A stretch of 64,000 nucleotides of DNA, taken from positions 212,436,254 through 212,500,253 of the forward strand of contig NC_061509.1 in assembly GCF_022539505.1 (NCBI RefSeq). Reading direction: 5' to 3'. Both the position numbers and the translations under genes were made by a program. The DNA comes from Lolium rigidum. Lineage: Eukaryota > Streptophyta > Magnoliopsida > Poales > Poaceae. A model generated the notes under the pieces. That model ran no database searches. It saw nothing but the letters and a program-made list of their open reading frames with translations, and was not told where the DNA came from. Position 1 is the stretch's first letter. Every line of letters begins with the position of its first letter. Positions 33,530 through 46,372 of the stretch are shown one piece after another.

Positions 33530-33750
33530 TTCACAGCTACAACACTCACCAGCAGACAGCAGCCCAATCTAGACTTGACTAATGGGCCAACTCCATCCAA
33601 TTAGGCCCATTAGGCTACATATAAAACAGGAACAACTATCTCATTTAACAGCAACAATAATCGCAGCGGATAGCCCAATCTAGATTTGATTAATGGGCCA
33701 TCTCCAACCAAATTAGGCCCATTAGGCTAGTTGAGGTGGTACATATTAAA
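33530..33750. repeat. Two tandem copies of a 111-bp unit
   Basis: CCCAATCTAGA begins at 33563 and at 33674, and TAATGGGCCA followed by TTAGGCCCATTAGGCTA recurs in both. TGGGCC motifs resemble site II promoter elements, but no gene start is near. Confidence 0.8.
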
Positions 33751-33784
33751 TATCAAAAAAAAATGAAGCAAAAAATGGGAGTTG

Positions 33785-33860
33785 CCGCGACTCGAACCGC
33801 ACACCTCGTGGGAAGTCGTCTCGCAGGGGTAGTCTGGTAACCAGTGGGACAGATAGATAC
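33785..33860 (-). other. tRNA-like pol III box, related to 25372-25446
   Basis: On the minus strand CCCACTGGTTACC is followed after about 45 bp by GCGGTTCGAGTCGCGGC. The B-box core GGTTCGAGTC is intact, but the T stem and acceptor stem do not pair well. Probably a tRNA-derived relic. Confidence 0.3.
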
Positions 33861-34436
33861 ATGTTGACATCTCAAGTAATAAAGGTATCTATAGTTATTT
33901 TATCACTTCCGTTAGGTTATTAAATCCATGTTTGTACATTTTTCAACACACAGATCTTTGTGTAGTCTATTATATACAATTCACTAATTCACTAATTGAA
34001 TATGAAATAGATAATTCAATATGAATCTTAACACTAAATTTGTAATATATATGAATAACAACTTAAAAAATTGAAAATAGCTAAAATTCTAGTCTTAGTG
34101 GATTAGAATTTTTTTGTTTTTTTGTTGGGTTTTGTAAACAATTTGGTACAAGAAATAGTAGTCATTTGAGGACGAACAGATCTGAACACACATAGAGACT
34201 CACTTAGATTACATAAATATGTCACTTACATAAATAAGGATGTAAACAAGTACCACCGTCGTTACATAGATAAGTCCAGGGACACGACACGGTACAATAT
34301 ATAAAAACACGGCATTTTAAATAAACACGATAAAACTAAAAAGTAGAGAAACGTGCATGACAAGCTTCACGAAATTCCTCCTCAACTTTCTTCCACCCTG
34401 GCCGGCGCTACTCGACCACCGTACGTCATCAACACC

Positions 34437-34828
34437 TCACTCCTCGTAGGGGAGGCAGTGCATCTGGTTTTCGGTGGGGAAGATGCACTCGCAGTTGGTG
34501 AAGATGTTGTACGTCGTGAAGAAGATTGACTCGCAGCCGCACCAGAACACTTGGCCGAGGAGCTCGTACGCGTCCCACGGGTTGGTGAGGGTGACCGTGA
34601 GCAACTTGAGGGTAACGCCGTCACGAACCTCGTCGAGGTGGAACATCGGCGGCGATCCCGGTGGGAGGTGGGCGAAGCCGGCGGTGAAGAATGCGTCGGC
34701 GAGCTCGGCGGGCTCCTCCACCTGGATTGCGCCCACACACGGAGCGTGCGCTCGACGAGGACGCCCGGCGGGTAGCGCAGCTCTGGCACGGTAGGCGGCC
34801 GAACGAAGGTCGGTCCGACGTACTGCAT
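34437..34828 (-). pseudogene. Broken paralogue of the 130-aa unknown gene
   Basis: The start MQYVGPTFVRPPTVPELRYP at 34828 parallels the gene at 24317. The frame agrees through LRVWAQSRWR, after which one base is missing (near 34728) and the protein goes off frame. In the next frame the family sequence resumes, with FAHLPPGSPP, VTLKLLTVTL, ESIFFTTYNIFTNC and MHCLPYEE before the stop at 34437. The total length is 392 bases against 393 in the intact copy, so a single deletion explains the break. A TATTTATA box stands at 34919-34926 on this strand. A shorter protein could start at a later ATG (34736) and keep the C-terminal 99 residues. Confidence 0.75.
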
Positions 34829-34918
34829 CTTCTGGTGGTGCTTTGGCGTTCTAGGAAAGGATGAAGGGCGTCGTGTCTGGAGTGGAGCTGGGTGGTGTGT
34901 GGGAGAGGAATGTAGACG

Positions 34919-34926
34919 TATAAATA
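34919..34926 (-). promoter_or_regulatory. TATA box of the broken 130-aa paralogue
   Basis: TATTTATA on the minus strand, about 90 bp before the ATG at 34828, with the same CTCTCCCACACACC leader as the intact copy. Confidence 0.5.
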
Positions 34927-35199
34927 GGCTAGAAAAATGTGGTGTGGGAGACGAAGATTGTTGTTTGGCGATGAAACGACGCGAGTGACGCGTGCATGTA
35001 GCCGTTGCCGTTTCGCACATTAATCGAGGGGGTGTCCCGTGTCGTTGTCGTTTTACACTGAAACGGGGCGGCGCGTCTGCTATCAGCTGAATCGACCGCA
35101 CTGAAACGGGGCTTGCTGGCTCATTCATGGCGACGTCGTGGCGATGCATGCATAGCTGAGTCACTGCTGCGGGGCGCATGCATGCCGTCGTCGTCGCTT

Positions 35200-35767
35200 C
35201 CCGCGAATGCAGGCCTAGGATACCGCCTAGTTATCTCAGCAAGTCTAGTGGAAATCTAGTTATTCCCGACTTGATTGCTGACATACAGAGAGAGAAAGCT
35301 TCCGATGATGACTTTGTGCGGAAAGCAGTGCTTGTGCTAATTGGCACGGTTCCGCGCCATCCGGCCCAAAAACAGTCGATAGAGATCACTATTGTTTAGT
35401 GGAGGATGTTCCTAGAATATTTCAAATTAACCGGAATCACTTCACATTGCGCTACCTCCTCGATAATTTGTCTGCTTACACAAGATCAGCAGCAAAAGGT
35501 AGGGGATGGCCGGTTGGAAATCTTTGTCTCACTCAGGTATGCAAACATGATTAGCACTATATTTGATGTATGTGACAATTTGAAACTTATTTCATTTAAA
35601 ATGTGTTGTTTGTAGCTACTATACTGGGAAAAGGTGGTAGTCGTGGATGATCCTACGTATATTCCACACAAGTCTATTAGGCCACTAATGAAAAACTGGA
35701 CTGAAGCGGAAGCAGAAAGGAGGTCGCAGTACGACTATGCAAATGGTCGTGGGAGAGGCAAAGTGAA
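35200..35767 (+). pseudogene. Fragment of a transposon-linked gene (Ulp1-associated type, tentative)
   Basis: Three coherent coding blocks follow each other on the plus strand. The first gives YLSKSSGNLVIPDLIADIQR then SDDDFVRKAVLVLIGTV. After a frame change comes VEDVPRIFQI and HFTLRYLLDNLSAY, ending WPVGNLCLTQ before a GTATGC donor at about 35537. After an acceptor near 35615 it continues LLYWEKVVVVDDPTYIPHK and WTEAEAERRSQYDYANGRGR to a GTTTTG donor near 35768. The pattern recalls the domain upstream of Ulp1-like protease parts in plant MULE-carried genes, but the protease itself is absent. The assignment rests on memory of that pattern and is weak. Confidence 0.45.
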
Positions 35768-36049
35768 GGTTTTGTTTTTTTGCCATTTTTACAAAAGAAC
35801 ACCAGAGAATTAAGAACATCAGTACAAAATAAAAACATCAGTACGTTGCAAACATTAACAACTCCATCAAATACAAAGCTATAGTCGTCCCATTCATAAT
35901 TAAGGAAATTTACTGCCCTTTAGATAACTATGAAAGAACTACCCTTCCCGCTGCACAGCACATTCCTGCACATGTTCACAGACATAAAATTACACAACAA
36001 CTCATATGAATCTTTTAAAGTATATGAAACAAAATGGCAGAAAAACTTA

Positions 36050-38878
36050 CTTCGGATGAAATATGCATATTGGGTTTCTTCTGTTATGCCCTTCTCCTTG
36101 GCATGCCCCGCACACCTGCACCCTGCGTTCCTTGTGTCCTAGTGGTCTTCCATTTTTAGTCATTGGAGATTTCTGCGCTTCTTGCCTAGGTGCACCCTTA
36201 GTGGACACTCGTCAAAGGATCACCAACAACAATATCGCATGGTCCACTAGCATCTTCATTTTCATGCACCGACTCGAGGGGACCATATGCTTTACCTTTA
36301 GCATACCCCTCTCTTCTAGAAATTATGCCATCAATGGTACCGTTCAGCAGATCATATTCCTCTCGAATTGTTTAATGCAATATGCATAGCCTGTGATACC
36401 TTAATATTCATCCTGCTCGTATTTCATCCGCTCCTCCGCCCTGGACCAACCCCACCCAAACATGTCGCCGGTGCGTTTAGATGGCAACCCTAACCTGGCA
36501 TTTTTTGTGAATCGTCGTAGAGCACAATATTGTGGAATTTCAGTAAATTTCAAGAAATGCAGCACATGCGATATGTGCTTGCAAGGGATCCCCTTTCTAA
36601 TCATCCTTTGACAAGCTGCACCTTATAATTTCTGCCTCATTGGGTCTATATTCCACGTAGAACCTGGTCCTTACATGATTCCTCCATGCCACAATGAAGA
36701 TGTTTGAGTCTCCTCGCCTGCATTTTTTCTAAGATCTCTATGCCGCCAATCTTTGAAAGCTCACCTTGAATAATATAGAACACAAGCAGGAGTGAAGATT
36801 TTTGCAGCAAGCAACCTCTAGTTCTCTGAAATTAGTAATTGCCATTGGTGTAGTCCGTGAAGCCGTGCGATCGTCGTGGGCTTCGTTCTCACGGAGACGG
36901 ACAATTGCGTTGTCGTAGTGCATCATCATATCAACAATTGTCATTTCCCCATCTAGGTGCAGGTGCGGACAAGAGTTTAAACTTTCACTCCGCTGGTTAC
37001 TTTTCATACCCAGCCGGAATCCTTGAGAGAGATACGCTGCAGCCCAAAGTTTCCTCTTGGTGTACATCCTCTTCATCCATGTTCTGGTTTTTGGGGATTG
37101 CCATTTTCCGTAAAATGCATGCCATCGCTCCTCAAATACTTGCTCTGAGGTGGTGTAATACAAAAGAGTCCTGAACTCGTTCAGTGACTTGTTAGGTAGA
37201 TGCATCTCCATATTTTTTCAATGTGGAAGCTGCAGATGCGATGCGGCACACCAGAAAATACTTCGCCGATTGCGGCGATCATCGCGGCATCTGCATCCGT
37301 GATTACTCGCCTTTGGCTTCGTTGACACATCGCTTTGAGGAAAGTCTTTAGAAGCCAAACATATGTTTGTTCATTCTCACTTGAAAGGATGGCACACCCA
37401 AAAACCGTTGTCCTACGGTGGTTGTTCAAGCCCACAAAAGGAACAAATGGCATCTTATATTTATTCATCTTGTATGTGCTATCAAACACCAGCACATCTC
37501 CGTAGTCCCGGTAATCCCTACGTGATCGGGAATCACACCGAACATGTGCTTCGGACGGCCTTTTTCATCAACGTCATATTCAAAGAAAAATTCAGGGTCC
37601 CTCTTTTTCCTCTTTGACATAATGCGGATGGCCGTGGTAGCGTCACCGTCGAAAAGCAGCCTCCTCCTCTCCCTAGAGCACATGTTGTACAAATCCTTTC
37701 TTGTGAATCCAACACCGACAAATGAACCGGAGCCCGCAATGAATTTTCTCATAATGAGGTGCTTCCCGATTCCCATGGATCCCATTGATAATATCTCAGA
37801 TCTCTGCGCGTCGTTGATCGTCCTATGGGACCGAAGAAACGGAGTCCGACATGGTTCAGTTGGGTCATGGTTATGTTTGTCACGAAAATCTTCAACAACC
37901 CGAAACCAGTTCTTCCATCAAACTTGACCACCAAACGTGCCTTGCGAGCGCAGTGAGACTCGGTCCTGTGCCTATATACACGGCCTTCCGTGGTCAGTTG
38001 GTTTTTGGGACGTCTGCCCTGTCTGGAACACACAAAACGCCTTAACCGAATTACTCCATCATCAAACCGCTTAACCTGGTCAAGCCGGATGCTGAACCCA
38101 TAATCTTTAGCATACACGTTGTAGAAAGAATATGTCTGCTCGCTTGAAATAAAAGTCATCTCTTTTATCATCCGAGTATAAATCCCGATCACTATCAGGA
38201 TATTCATTGCCATTGCTACCTTTGTGTGGTTTCTCAGGCTGACTAGCGCTTGGCGTCGCCTGCAAGTAGAAAACATAGGCATTAATTAAAACTATAAATT
38301 TATGTGTTCCAGCTATATAAGACTGATAAAAAAGAGATAACAACCTGGCTCATGTCAACAGAATCCTCAGGAACTGATGCACCTTCCACATCATCAGTGT
38401 GGCCCGTGTCCAAGTCAGATTCACCGTAATAGTCGTACTCAAGCTGCGTGTCAAATTGTTCCTGAAATTTATTAATGCATTTCGAAATTTAGTAACCGTA
38501 AATTTTACAGTTGCCATCATTTCATGCATCATTTTATGTCACCTGTATGAGTCACTACACATACCTCACTAGTATTTAGACTGTCCGTGTGTTCACCATG
38601 GTTCTCATCATTTTGATCGTCCGTGTGTTCGCTATGGTTGTCAACATTATCAAATTCATCGTACGCAATCTGCATAAATTATGACATGAGGAACCATATA
38701 TAATTTGATGATGCTTGGACTCGCTGGTAATCGAAATGAAAAATAGTGGCTCACATCAAACTCATCTTCGCTCCAGCTCGGCTTCGTGCCGCAAATTATC
38801 CTCCATTTCAGAGTCATCGGAATTATAGCCGACGTACTCGTTTTGTTCCTCAATCATACCAGATATAGAGTTCTCCAT
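36050..38878 (-). pseudogene. FAR1-related (FRS/FHY3-type) gene, MULE-transposase derived, decayed
   Basis: Reading leftwards from the ATG at 38878 (MENSISGMIEEQNEYVGYNS), acidic exons appear at about 38568-38668 (IAYDEFDNVDNHSEHTDDQN) and 38345-38462, with GT-AG borders. A large exon from about 38262 holds the FAR1 DNA-binding domain (ISSEQTYSFYNVYAKDYGFS). The MULE transposase domain follows near 37180-37500 (VLVFDSTYKMNKYKMPFVPF, then RVITDADAAMIAAI and GVPHRICSFHIEK), showing the DST and TDAD acidic positions. A SWIM finger (GIPCKHISHVLHFLK) lies near 36555-36600 and a zinc knuckle (CGACQGEGHNRRNP) near 36072-36115. At least four frame changes and stops interrupt it. FAR1-family proteins are transposase-derived transcription factors of light signalling, but decayed MULE transposases look alike. 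A silent copy is likely. Confidence 0.8.
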
Positions 38879-39217
38879 ATTCCGTAGTATTGGACCATAA
38901 TTAGAATTGAAAAACCGGCAGAATTGCTTCCTCTTACTATGCTACAAGATGAAGTCATGGTACCTGTAATTTTAAACCCTAGCGGGGAAGATGCCGAGCC
39001 GGTGGCGCGCCTTTCCAAGGTCGTCGATCTGCGGGGGGCTTCGCGCGCGGTCGGCGGCGTCGACGTGCGAAACAACCACCGGCGGCGACGGACGTGCCGG
39101 CAACAACCGCCGACGGCCGGGCCGGCAACAACCGCTTGCGTTCAACCTAGCGACGGCGTGGAACAGCTCGATCGGATCTCCAGATGACGTGCCGATGAAA
39201 ACGATGCATGCAATGGG

Positions 39218-39238
39218 AGCTAATCACGGTGATTAGCT
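39218..39238. repeat. Perfect 10-bp-arm palindrome
   Basis: AGCTAATCAC and GTGATTAGCT are separated by one G, about 340 bp upstream of the FAR1-like start. It could be a binding site or chance. Confidence 0.4.
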
Positions 39239-39830
39239 TAGCACGTGGGACCCACCCACGTGGGGTCTTCCGTATAGATACGCCCAGGCCCTGTATACCC
39301 ATACTGAGTCTTGCACTCGGGCTTGGATATGGGTTTCGGCGGGCAGCACAAAAAAAACAAAATCGGGACCACCGTACCCCTTCGGCGATAAGTCGCGAGT
39401 TTGGAGAGGGTGCGCACCGAAGCACACCTCTTAGTTAATATGAATTGTACTGTAAACAACACACAGAGAAGTCTTGAGATCTTTCGGGCTAATTGATTGT
39501 TGGCATTGGAAGTGATAACATGGGGAAAAATGTGAATACAATGTACATGATAAATCTCTTAGTAAGATGAAAAATACGATACTACATCGTGGGCAAAGTG
39601 CCATTTTCTGTGGTTTATAAAAAAAAGCTAGATGTACTCACATATATGTACGGCATGCCATCATTTCTGCCCCCCCCCTATTCTTTTTTTATCAAACTAC
39701 CTAGGGTAAGCTAAAAAGCTCACGATTCTTGGCCGCATCACTTGGCGTAACAAACATAACCTCATGTTTTGTCGAATGGACCTTTCTTTCTCTCTGATGA
39801 ACATTTTCATTGTTTGTCCAACTATGAGAT

Positions 39831-40284
39831 TGTTGGAATTCGCCCACGGATCGATCACATGAAACTAGGCAAACAAACGCGGAGACAAAATTTATCGCCA
39901 AGGGTGCGTGTCGCACCCTCTAAACTTTTCTCTCTTTATTGATTTTCTGTTTTCTTCTTGGTACAACTCACGCAGCGGTCCTGGTGTGTATTTATACACG
40001 GCCAGGCAACACACAACCAACTCAAATAACTAAACCTAGTCCTACAGAGACTCTACTTGGACGCACACACGGCAACACCTGCCATCTAACTTGATTACAA
40101 CTCATCTAGCTGCTAGTACGATTCCTAGCCTGACTCGATTAACACTACAGGGACTCATGTAGACAAAGTACTACTCTGACACTTCAATTACTAACTTGGC
40201 GTTTCTATGCAACGCATACACATATGCATAGGACTTGACAAATAAACACTAACCATATGATTAAGGCAAGATTATTTCCAACAG
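39831..40284 (-). mobile_element. Solo LTR, 454 bp, GAGAT target duplication
   Basis: It begins TGTTGGAA at 39831 and ends TTCCAACA at 40284, with GAGAT repeated at 39826-39830 and 40285-40289. Copy B has the unbroken site (CAACAATGAGATGAGTG near 25925). On the minus strand a TATAAATA box (near 39997) and an AATAAA signal (near 39940) fit LTR promoter and polyadenylation signals, so the element is read on that strand. No internal sequence remains. The TGTTGGAA border suggests a copia-type element. Confidence 0.9.
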
Positions 40285-42198
40285 AGATGAGTGTGGGAGG
40301 CCACAAAATAGAGTGAGAGGAGACATGGTTCGTGAAGCCACAAGAGTTGTGTGAGAGAGATAATAGTTGGAATGGGTAGAGCACGCACGAGGCGCATGCT
40401 TCCATGTATCATGTTAAGAAGGAATGATCAAAACTCGTGAGGGTAATCCGGCGAGAGAAGTAAGGTATGACATGCCCGAGTTTTTTTTTCTTTGTGCGTT
40501 ATGACATGAAAGAGGTAAGGTGTTAGGGTTCAGAAGATGAGAAAAATCTAGAGAATCCAATTTATATCTAAGCAACTGAATGCTTTCTCTTCTCTTAGTG
40601 AACTAGTAACGCAACGGAAACAATCGAATTAAGTAGAGTATTATAGTGCTAAACTGGATATTCCAACCTGCTAGTACCTAATCTAAACCAATGCTATTTA
40701 TGATAGTTAGTGATCTGAGCAAATTAAGCGTGTAGCTCTAGCATTGTCAAAATGTCATCATTACATCATAGAATGTAATTTTTACGAGCAACTCAACCAA
40801 TATCTTGGGATATGGAACTCACAACCATTTTTAGCCCATTATATTATTGGACGTTAGCAGAGAAATACGCTAGCATGCCGAGTGAATTTTTAGTTCATTA
40901 AATTCTTGATTTTGAAGGTGCTTCCACAGCTGTCAGATACTCAGAAATATTCTGGAAACTTTCTAGTGGTATAAACTGAGAACCAAGTAACGTACACCTC
41001 GTGCGTTGCTTCTGTTTAGCAGATAACATGCATATACATGGCAGCAGTCAGCCGTAGAATTATCAGTGTCGCCTCATTTTCAGTCACGTAGGTGTTGTTG
41101 ATAACAAGGAAGGGAAAACGAGAGAAAACTGGTTTCTTGTTCTAGAGTAGTGAGTAGTAGCTTGGTTTTATTTGGAGGCAATTCTTTGAACTTTCTTTCC
41201 CTTTCAGAACTTTCTTTGTCCTGCTGGAACGGAACCAGCGGAGGAGAGACTGGGGCATGCATCCAAGCTACTCCTGAGTGGTTGCCAAACGCTACGATTT
41301 GGATTTTGGGATTCCCTGAGGAAAATGACACAAAAGCTGCTAGCTGTAGAATTCACTCAGATTCAACCAAAACATTTGACAACCGAACGACTCAAGATTA
41401 TGTTCAATGGACGCCAATGATTTCAACCAAAAGTTGCCGCGCTGTATTCATTTTCATGTTTTATCACCACCAACGATTTCTGCAGGTTATGATTCAGTCT
41501 GCACTGGAATAGGATAATACCGAGGTCGATGGCTTCTTTAGCAGATTTGTAAAGGTCGTCAGTGGGATGTCGTGCTTGAATGGGAGATTAGTACTAACAG
41601 GCACGCATGCATAGACATTATTGCTGTTTTTTTTTGGTTTGATGAGAACAAATTGTTGCTTTCCAAATGGTTCTTTTTCGCAGCGGCAACACATACATGC
41701 CTACCTTAACTACCAAGTAGCAGTAGTGCTCGCAAGCGCTGGCGTGCGTAGGACCCAAAGCTAGATGCAGGCAGGTTTAATTGACCGCTAGGTGTGAGCT
41801 GATTGAGATTTGGTAAACATCACTAGGACCAACAAGAACAAACCCCTCGCCTGCTTTCATCTTTAGAAGCATGTCGATTGAAGCAAGGGAAAAAATATTG
41901 CTTGAGATCGAAAGATGCAAAAGAGAGCTGGCTGGCTTGAAAGAATCAAATGCCTGCCATCTTTGTTCCCGAGGTGTGCCTGTCAATTTATACAGCATCT
42001 ACGGATCTACCTTCCCTCCAGACAACCTCGGTGCCAATTTTTGCCCACCCTTCAGCCTCCCCAGGTCTGAGAAGTTTACTTGTGCAGACATCTGGAAGTG
42101 GAAGCATAGACTAATCAAACCGTGACAAGAAGGCTAATGTATAGCTTTGAGTTAATTAACCTTTACTGCTTTATCATGCATCTCGATCTAACATCTGG

Positions 42199-44308
42199 GT
42201 ATGAGTTACATTCTAAGAAATTAAATGGGGTTATTTTAAAACTAGATTTTGAAAAGGCGTATGATAAAGTCAAGTGGTCTTTCCTACATCAGAGTGGCGC
42301 GTTCTAATAAATGATTTTGTGTATGGAGGTAGTGTCGCAATCCAGGTTAATGATGACACCGGCCACTATTTCCAAACACGAAAAGAGTTACGCCAAGGGG
42401 ATCCATTATCACCGATGTTGTTTAACATTGTAGCGGATATGCTGGCTATACTCATAGAGCGGGCCAAGGCTGATGGCCAGATTGAAGGAGTGGTTCCACA
42501 TCTGGTTGATGGTGGTTTATCTATACTTCAATATGTCGACGATACAATTCTGTTTATGGATCATGATCTTGAAAAAGCTCAAAATCTGAAATTAATTTTG
42601 GCGGCTTTTGAGCAGTTGTCAGGACTGAAAATCAATTTCCATAAAAGCGAATTGTTCTGTTTCGGTGATGCCCAAAATGATACGGCTCCGTATACAGAGT
42701 TGTTTGGTTGCGGGCAAGGCCAATTTCCTATTCGTTATTTGGGTATTCTGATTCATTATCGGAGACTTACAATCGCGGAATGGAAATTAGTAGAAGAAAG
42801 ATTACAAAAACGTCTTAGTAGCTGGAAAGGTAAATTATTGTCCTTGGGAGGAAGATTGGTACTCATTAATTCGGTACTCACAAATATGGTACTGTATATG
42901 TTATCATTCTTCATCCTACCGAAAGGAATTCTGCATAAACTCGATTACTATCGATCCAGATTCTTTTGGCAAGGGGACAGCGAGAAAAAGAAATATCGAC
43001 TGGTTAAGTGGAGTATAGTTTCTAGTCCCAAAGATCAAGAAAGGTTTGGAGTTCATGACCTGGAGGTCAAGAATTCAGCTCTACTAGGTAAATGGCTATT
43101 TAAGCTACTTACTGAGGATGGGACTTGGCAAACTATTCTTCGGAGAAAGTATATCGGTTCGAAGACATTATCCCAAGTGGTTTGGAAACCTGGGGATTCT
43201 CACTTCTGGGCTGGTCTTATGGCGACAAAAAATGTATTTTTTTCGCCATGGTACTTTCTCAATCAGGAATGGAGCACAGATACGGTTCTGGGAAGATGCT
43301 TGGCTAGACAATGCACGCTTAATTAAGTGAACATTATCCTGCTCTGTATAGGATTGCTCGTCGCTAAGGTGATACCATTGCTACTGTAATGGCTACCTCA
43401 CCTCCGAATGTGACGTTCAGACGGGTTTTACTTGGACAAAGACTTGTGGCATGTAATACCCTAATTCAACGGCTCGGAGATATTCATTTATCGCCTGAAC
43501 CAGACGAATTTAGATGGAACCTTCATGTAGATGGTACTTTTTCCGTAAACTCTTTCTACAATGCGATCATTCTTTCTGATTTACCAGTTGATAGCAATAA
43601 GAAGATTTGGAAGATGAAGATACCATTAAAAATTAAAAATATTGGATGGTATCTTCGTCGTGAGGTTATTCTCACCAAAGACAATCTTGTTAAGCGGAAT
43701 TGGCATGGAAGTACACGGTGCGTTTTTTTCATCGGGACGAAACAATCAAACACTTATTCTTCCGAGTGCCGGTTCGCGAGATCTATATGGTCGATCATCA
43801 AAGTAGCGTCTACCTGTATCCTCCGACTAGTGTCGCCAATGTCTTTGGCAATTGGTTTCATGAGTATCGATTCAAGGTTTAAGTTGCTTCTTAGGGTGGG
43901 GGCGCTAGCGATTATCCAGGCGCTTTGGCTATGTAGAAATGACAAGATCTTTAATGACAAAAATTGCTCTTTGTTGCGGGTCATCTACAGATGTACAAGT
44001 ATTCTCCGTTCATGGTTACCTCTTCGGCGAGTGGAGAACCGAGACCTATTTACGGAGGTCCGTACACGGTTGGAGGCTACGGCGAGGATACTTTTTCCCT
44101 ACATGGGTGGCAGCATAGTCTACGGATAGATGCCCCACCTACACCTTAGACGTTATATGATTCATCGTTCCGATATGTATCTCGCCTAGTTTTTATTATT
44201 TATCCTTTTGGACTCGAGACAACAAAACGGCTGTGTGCATTCTAGTTATGCAGAGGCTGGATGTAATTGATTCTAAAAGTAATAAAGCATCCTTTATCGA
44301 AAAAAAAA
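42199..44308 (+). mobile_element. 5'-truncated LINE with poly(A) and 11-bp target duplication
   Basis: CTAACATCTGG (42188-42198) before and CTACCATCTGG (44309-44319) after form a target duplication with one mismatch. The element ends in nine A (44300-44308). Copies A and B are uninterrupted here. Confidence 0.88.
42205..44129 (+). pseudogene. LINE ORF2 fragment: reverse transcriptase, zf-RVT and C-terminal region
   Basis: The fragment opens inside the reverse transcriptase at LNGVILKLDFEKAYDKVKW, which holds the first catalytic aspartate. A deletion with frame change near 42285 removes about a hundred residues. The main frame (to 43326) then resumes at INDFVYGGSVAIQVNDDTGH and carries LRQGDPLSPMLFNIVADML, the active-site block LQYVDDTILF, and GLKINFHKSELFCFG. 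A further frame (43389-44129) carries the zf-RVT part (LTKDNLVKRNWHG), with another frame change near 43725. The endonuclease domain is missing by truncation. Inactive. Confidence 0.88.
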
Positions 44309-46372
44309 CTACCATCTGGCATTCTGGGAAGCACAAGCGATCGAGACCAAGCACTGTAGTAGTTGTCTGCAACGCTAACCCATGACATAAGAATGCAGTT
44401 TCCATTGGGAACACATGCATGGTTTGGTCAATCCCGTTGTGCCTGAATTTGTCAATCGCACCAAACAAGTGCACTACTTCTGCCCCGAGAGGACAAAACC
44501 GCATCGCAGTCAGCGTACGTGTTTACTGTAGTACGATTTGGTAAGTGCCTAGCTGATAGCTATGCGTGTTCCTCTCTGCATATAGTTAACAAATTAGGCC
44601 ACGGTCAAATCCGGTGTGGCAGGCGGCCGGATTAGTGTAATTTTTCCGTGTGTGGTGACATTAGTGTAATTTTTCCGTGTGTGGTGACGATGCGAGGTTC
44701 AAAGCTCAAATTAAGTCTCGACACCCCAATGCACGTAGACGACATTAAGTGCGGGGAAAGTAAAGGCCAAGGTGGGGATGCCAATGACAATGCCAACGCC
44801 AACGCGCGCCATGCCTGCACCTCTGCTTCGATATCTTCACAAGTATTTCGGGTGGAGGTCCTGGATGGGGGTGCATGCAAGTGCGCATGGCATGTGATGC
44901 CCCTCCTTTAATTTCGCTCGGATTGGCCCATCCCCTCCTTTCACATAGGAATGCAAATATGAGGCCTGATCTGGCCCGCTTCGTAGTTAAAACCGGTTTG
45001 TTTAATTTTTGTTTTGAATAGGGTAACGGAGCTCCGGTCTCTGCAACGAGAGAGGCACCCAGAGAGCCATATGGAACCCATTCATGAGGTGGAGGGGGCG
45101 TCATATCGCCGCCAACCTCTAAAGGCCATCACCAACTTGAGACCTAGTCCACGCGTCGTCCACATGACCATGGGGTCCGCCACCATCGAAGAACCAGGGT
45201 CATTGCTCCAGTTGCTAAACTTGTGTGCCGTCAGTGATGACGTAGTGATATGATTGCATCCAGTCCGCTGCTTCTCGATGAATTGCCGACTATCGAGCAT
45301 CCACACACCAAAAATCACTGATAGTCCCCACCTCCTCGCAGTCGATGGGGTATCATCGGTTTTCTACAGGCCATCGCTAGCCTAGGCACAACCGTCCCAA
45401 GTCCCTCGCCCGGAAATCCATGCTCCACCTCACACACGGCCAACGTTTAGGGTCGTTGCCGCGATCTAGGATGGAAATCTCTTGCCGCAGGAACGGATGA
45501 GGAGATGAGATCCTGCTGTCTGCTTAGAGGGTCTATGTCCACCAGCTTCCTCTGGCTGCGGGGAGTTTGCTGAAACGAGGGAAGGGGGCGGTTGCGTCTA
45601 AGGGTTTCGCCCGAGCCACCCTCTAGTACCGACGCGGGGCGTCTTTTCCAAAGATTTTTGTCTCCTTGGTTGCATCTGGTTAGTTTACTTGCATCATTTT
45701 AACCAATTGTTTTAATTTAAAATACTCTCTCTGATCTAATAATTGCCTGTATATGTACCGATTTACTAAAAAGTTGGCACTATATCTTCGACGGTTATTT
45801 TGGACGGGAGGGAATAGATCATTCCGCTTGCAAGCCAAGACGTGGGTGGGGGTGGTTGTGCGTGATCTTGTTTGTTGATTTAGTGCTGCCGCGTGGTAGT
45901 GGTTTGTTGATGCAACATGCATGCCAAGTCAGGGCAGCCACGTACGTACGTAACGGTGCCTTCGTTGGGACAGATCGAGTCAGATGGGTCCGGTTGTGCT
46001 TGGTTGATCGATCGTTTAGCAGTAGCTGGCTAGAGTACCAGTAGCGGGCCGGTCTTCGATCGTTTGCCTCACTCAACAGTGACTTTGTTTATGTACACGG
46101 AAAAGAGTTAGGCATAGACAGGGACGGTAGCCCAACTGCAACGGTTTCGTCTTCTCCACACTGCTCTTTCTCGGAACGGATATATCGATCGCTGCCTAAT
46201 AGCCTTCACACGCTCGCGTCTCCGGCCGGTTGCGTCAAATTCCACGCACATACCATATAGTGTTACTGATGGAAGACATGCTGGCGTTTGGTAAATGGAG
46301 CCAACAAATACGGTTGAACCAAATTCCGGTGCACCGACTCGGAATTATAGCGTGTACATGTTTGCACAGTAC

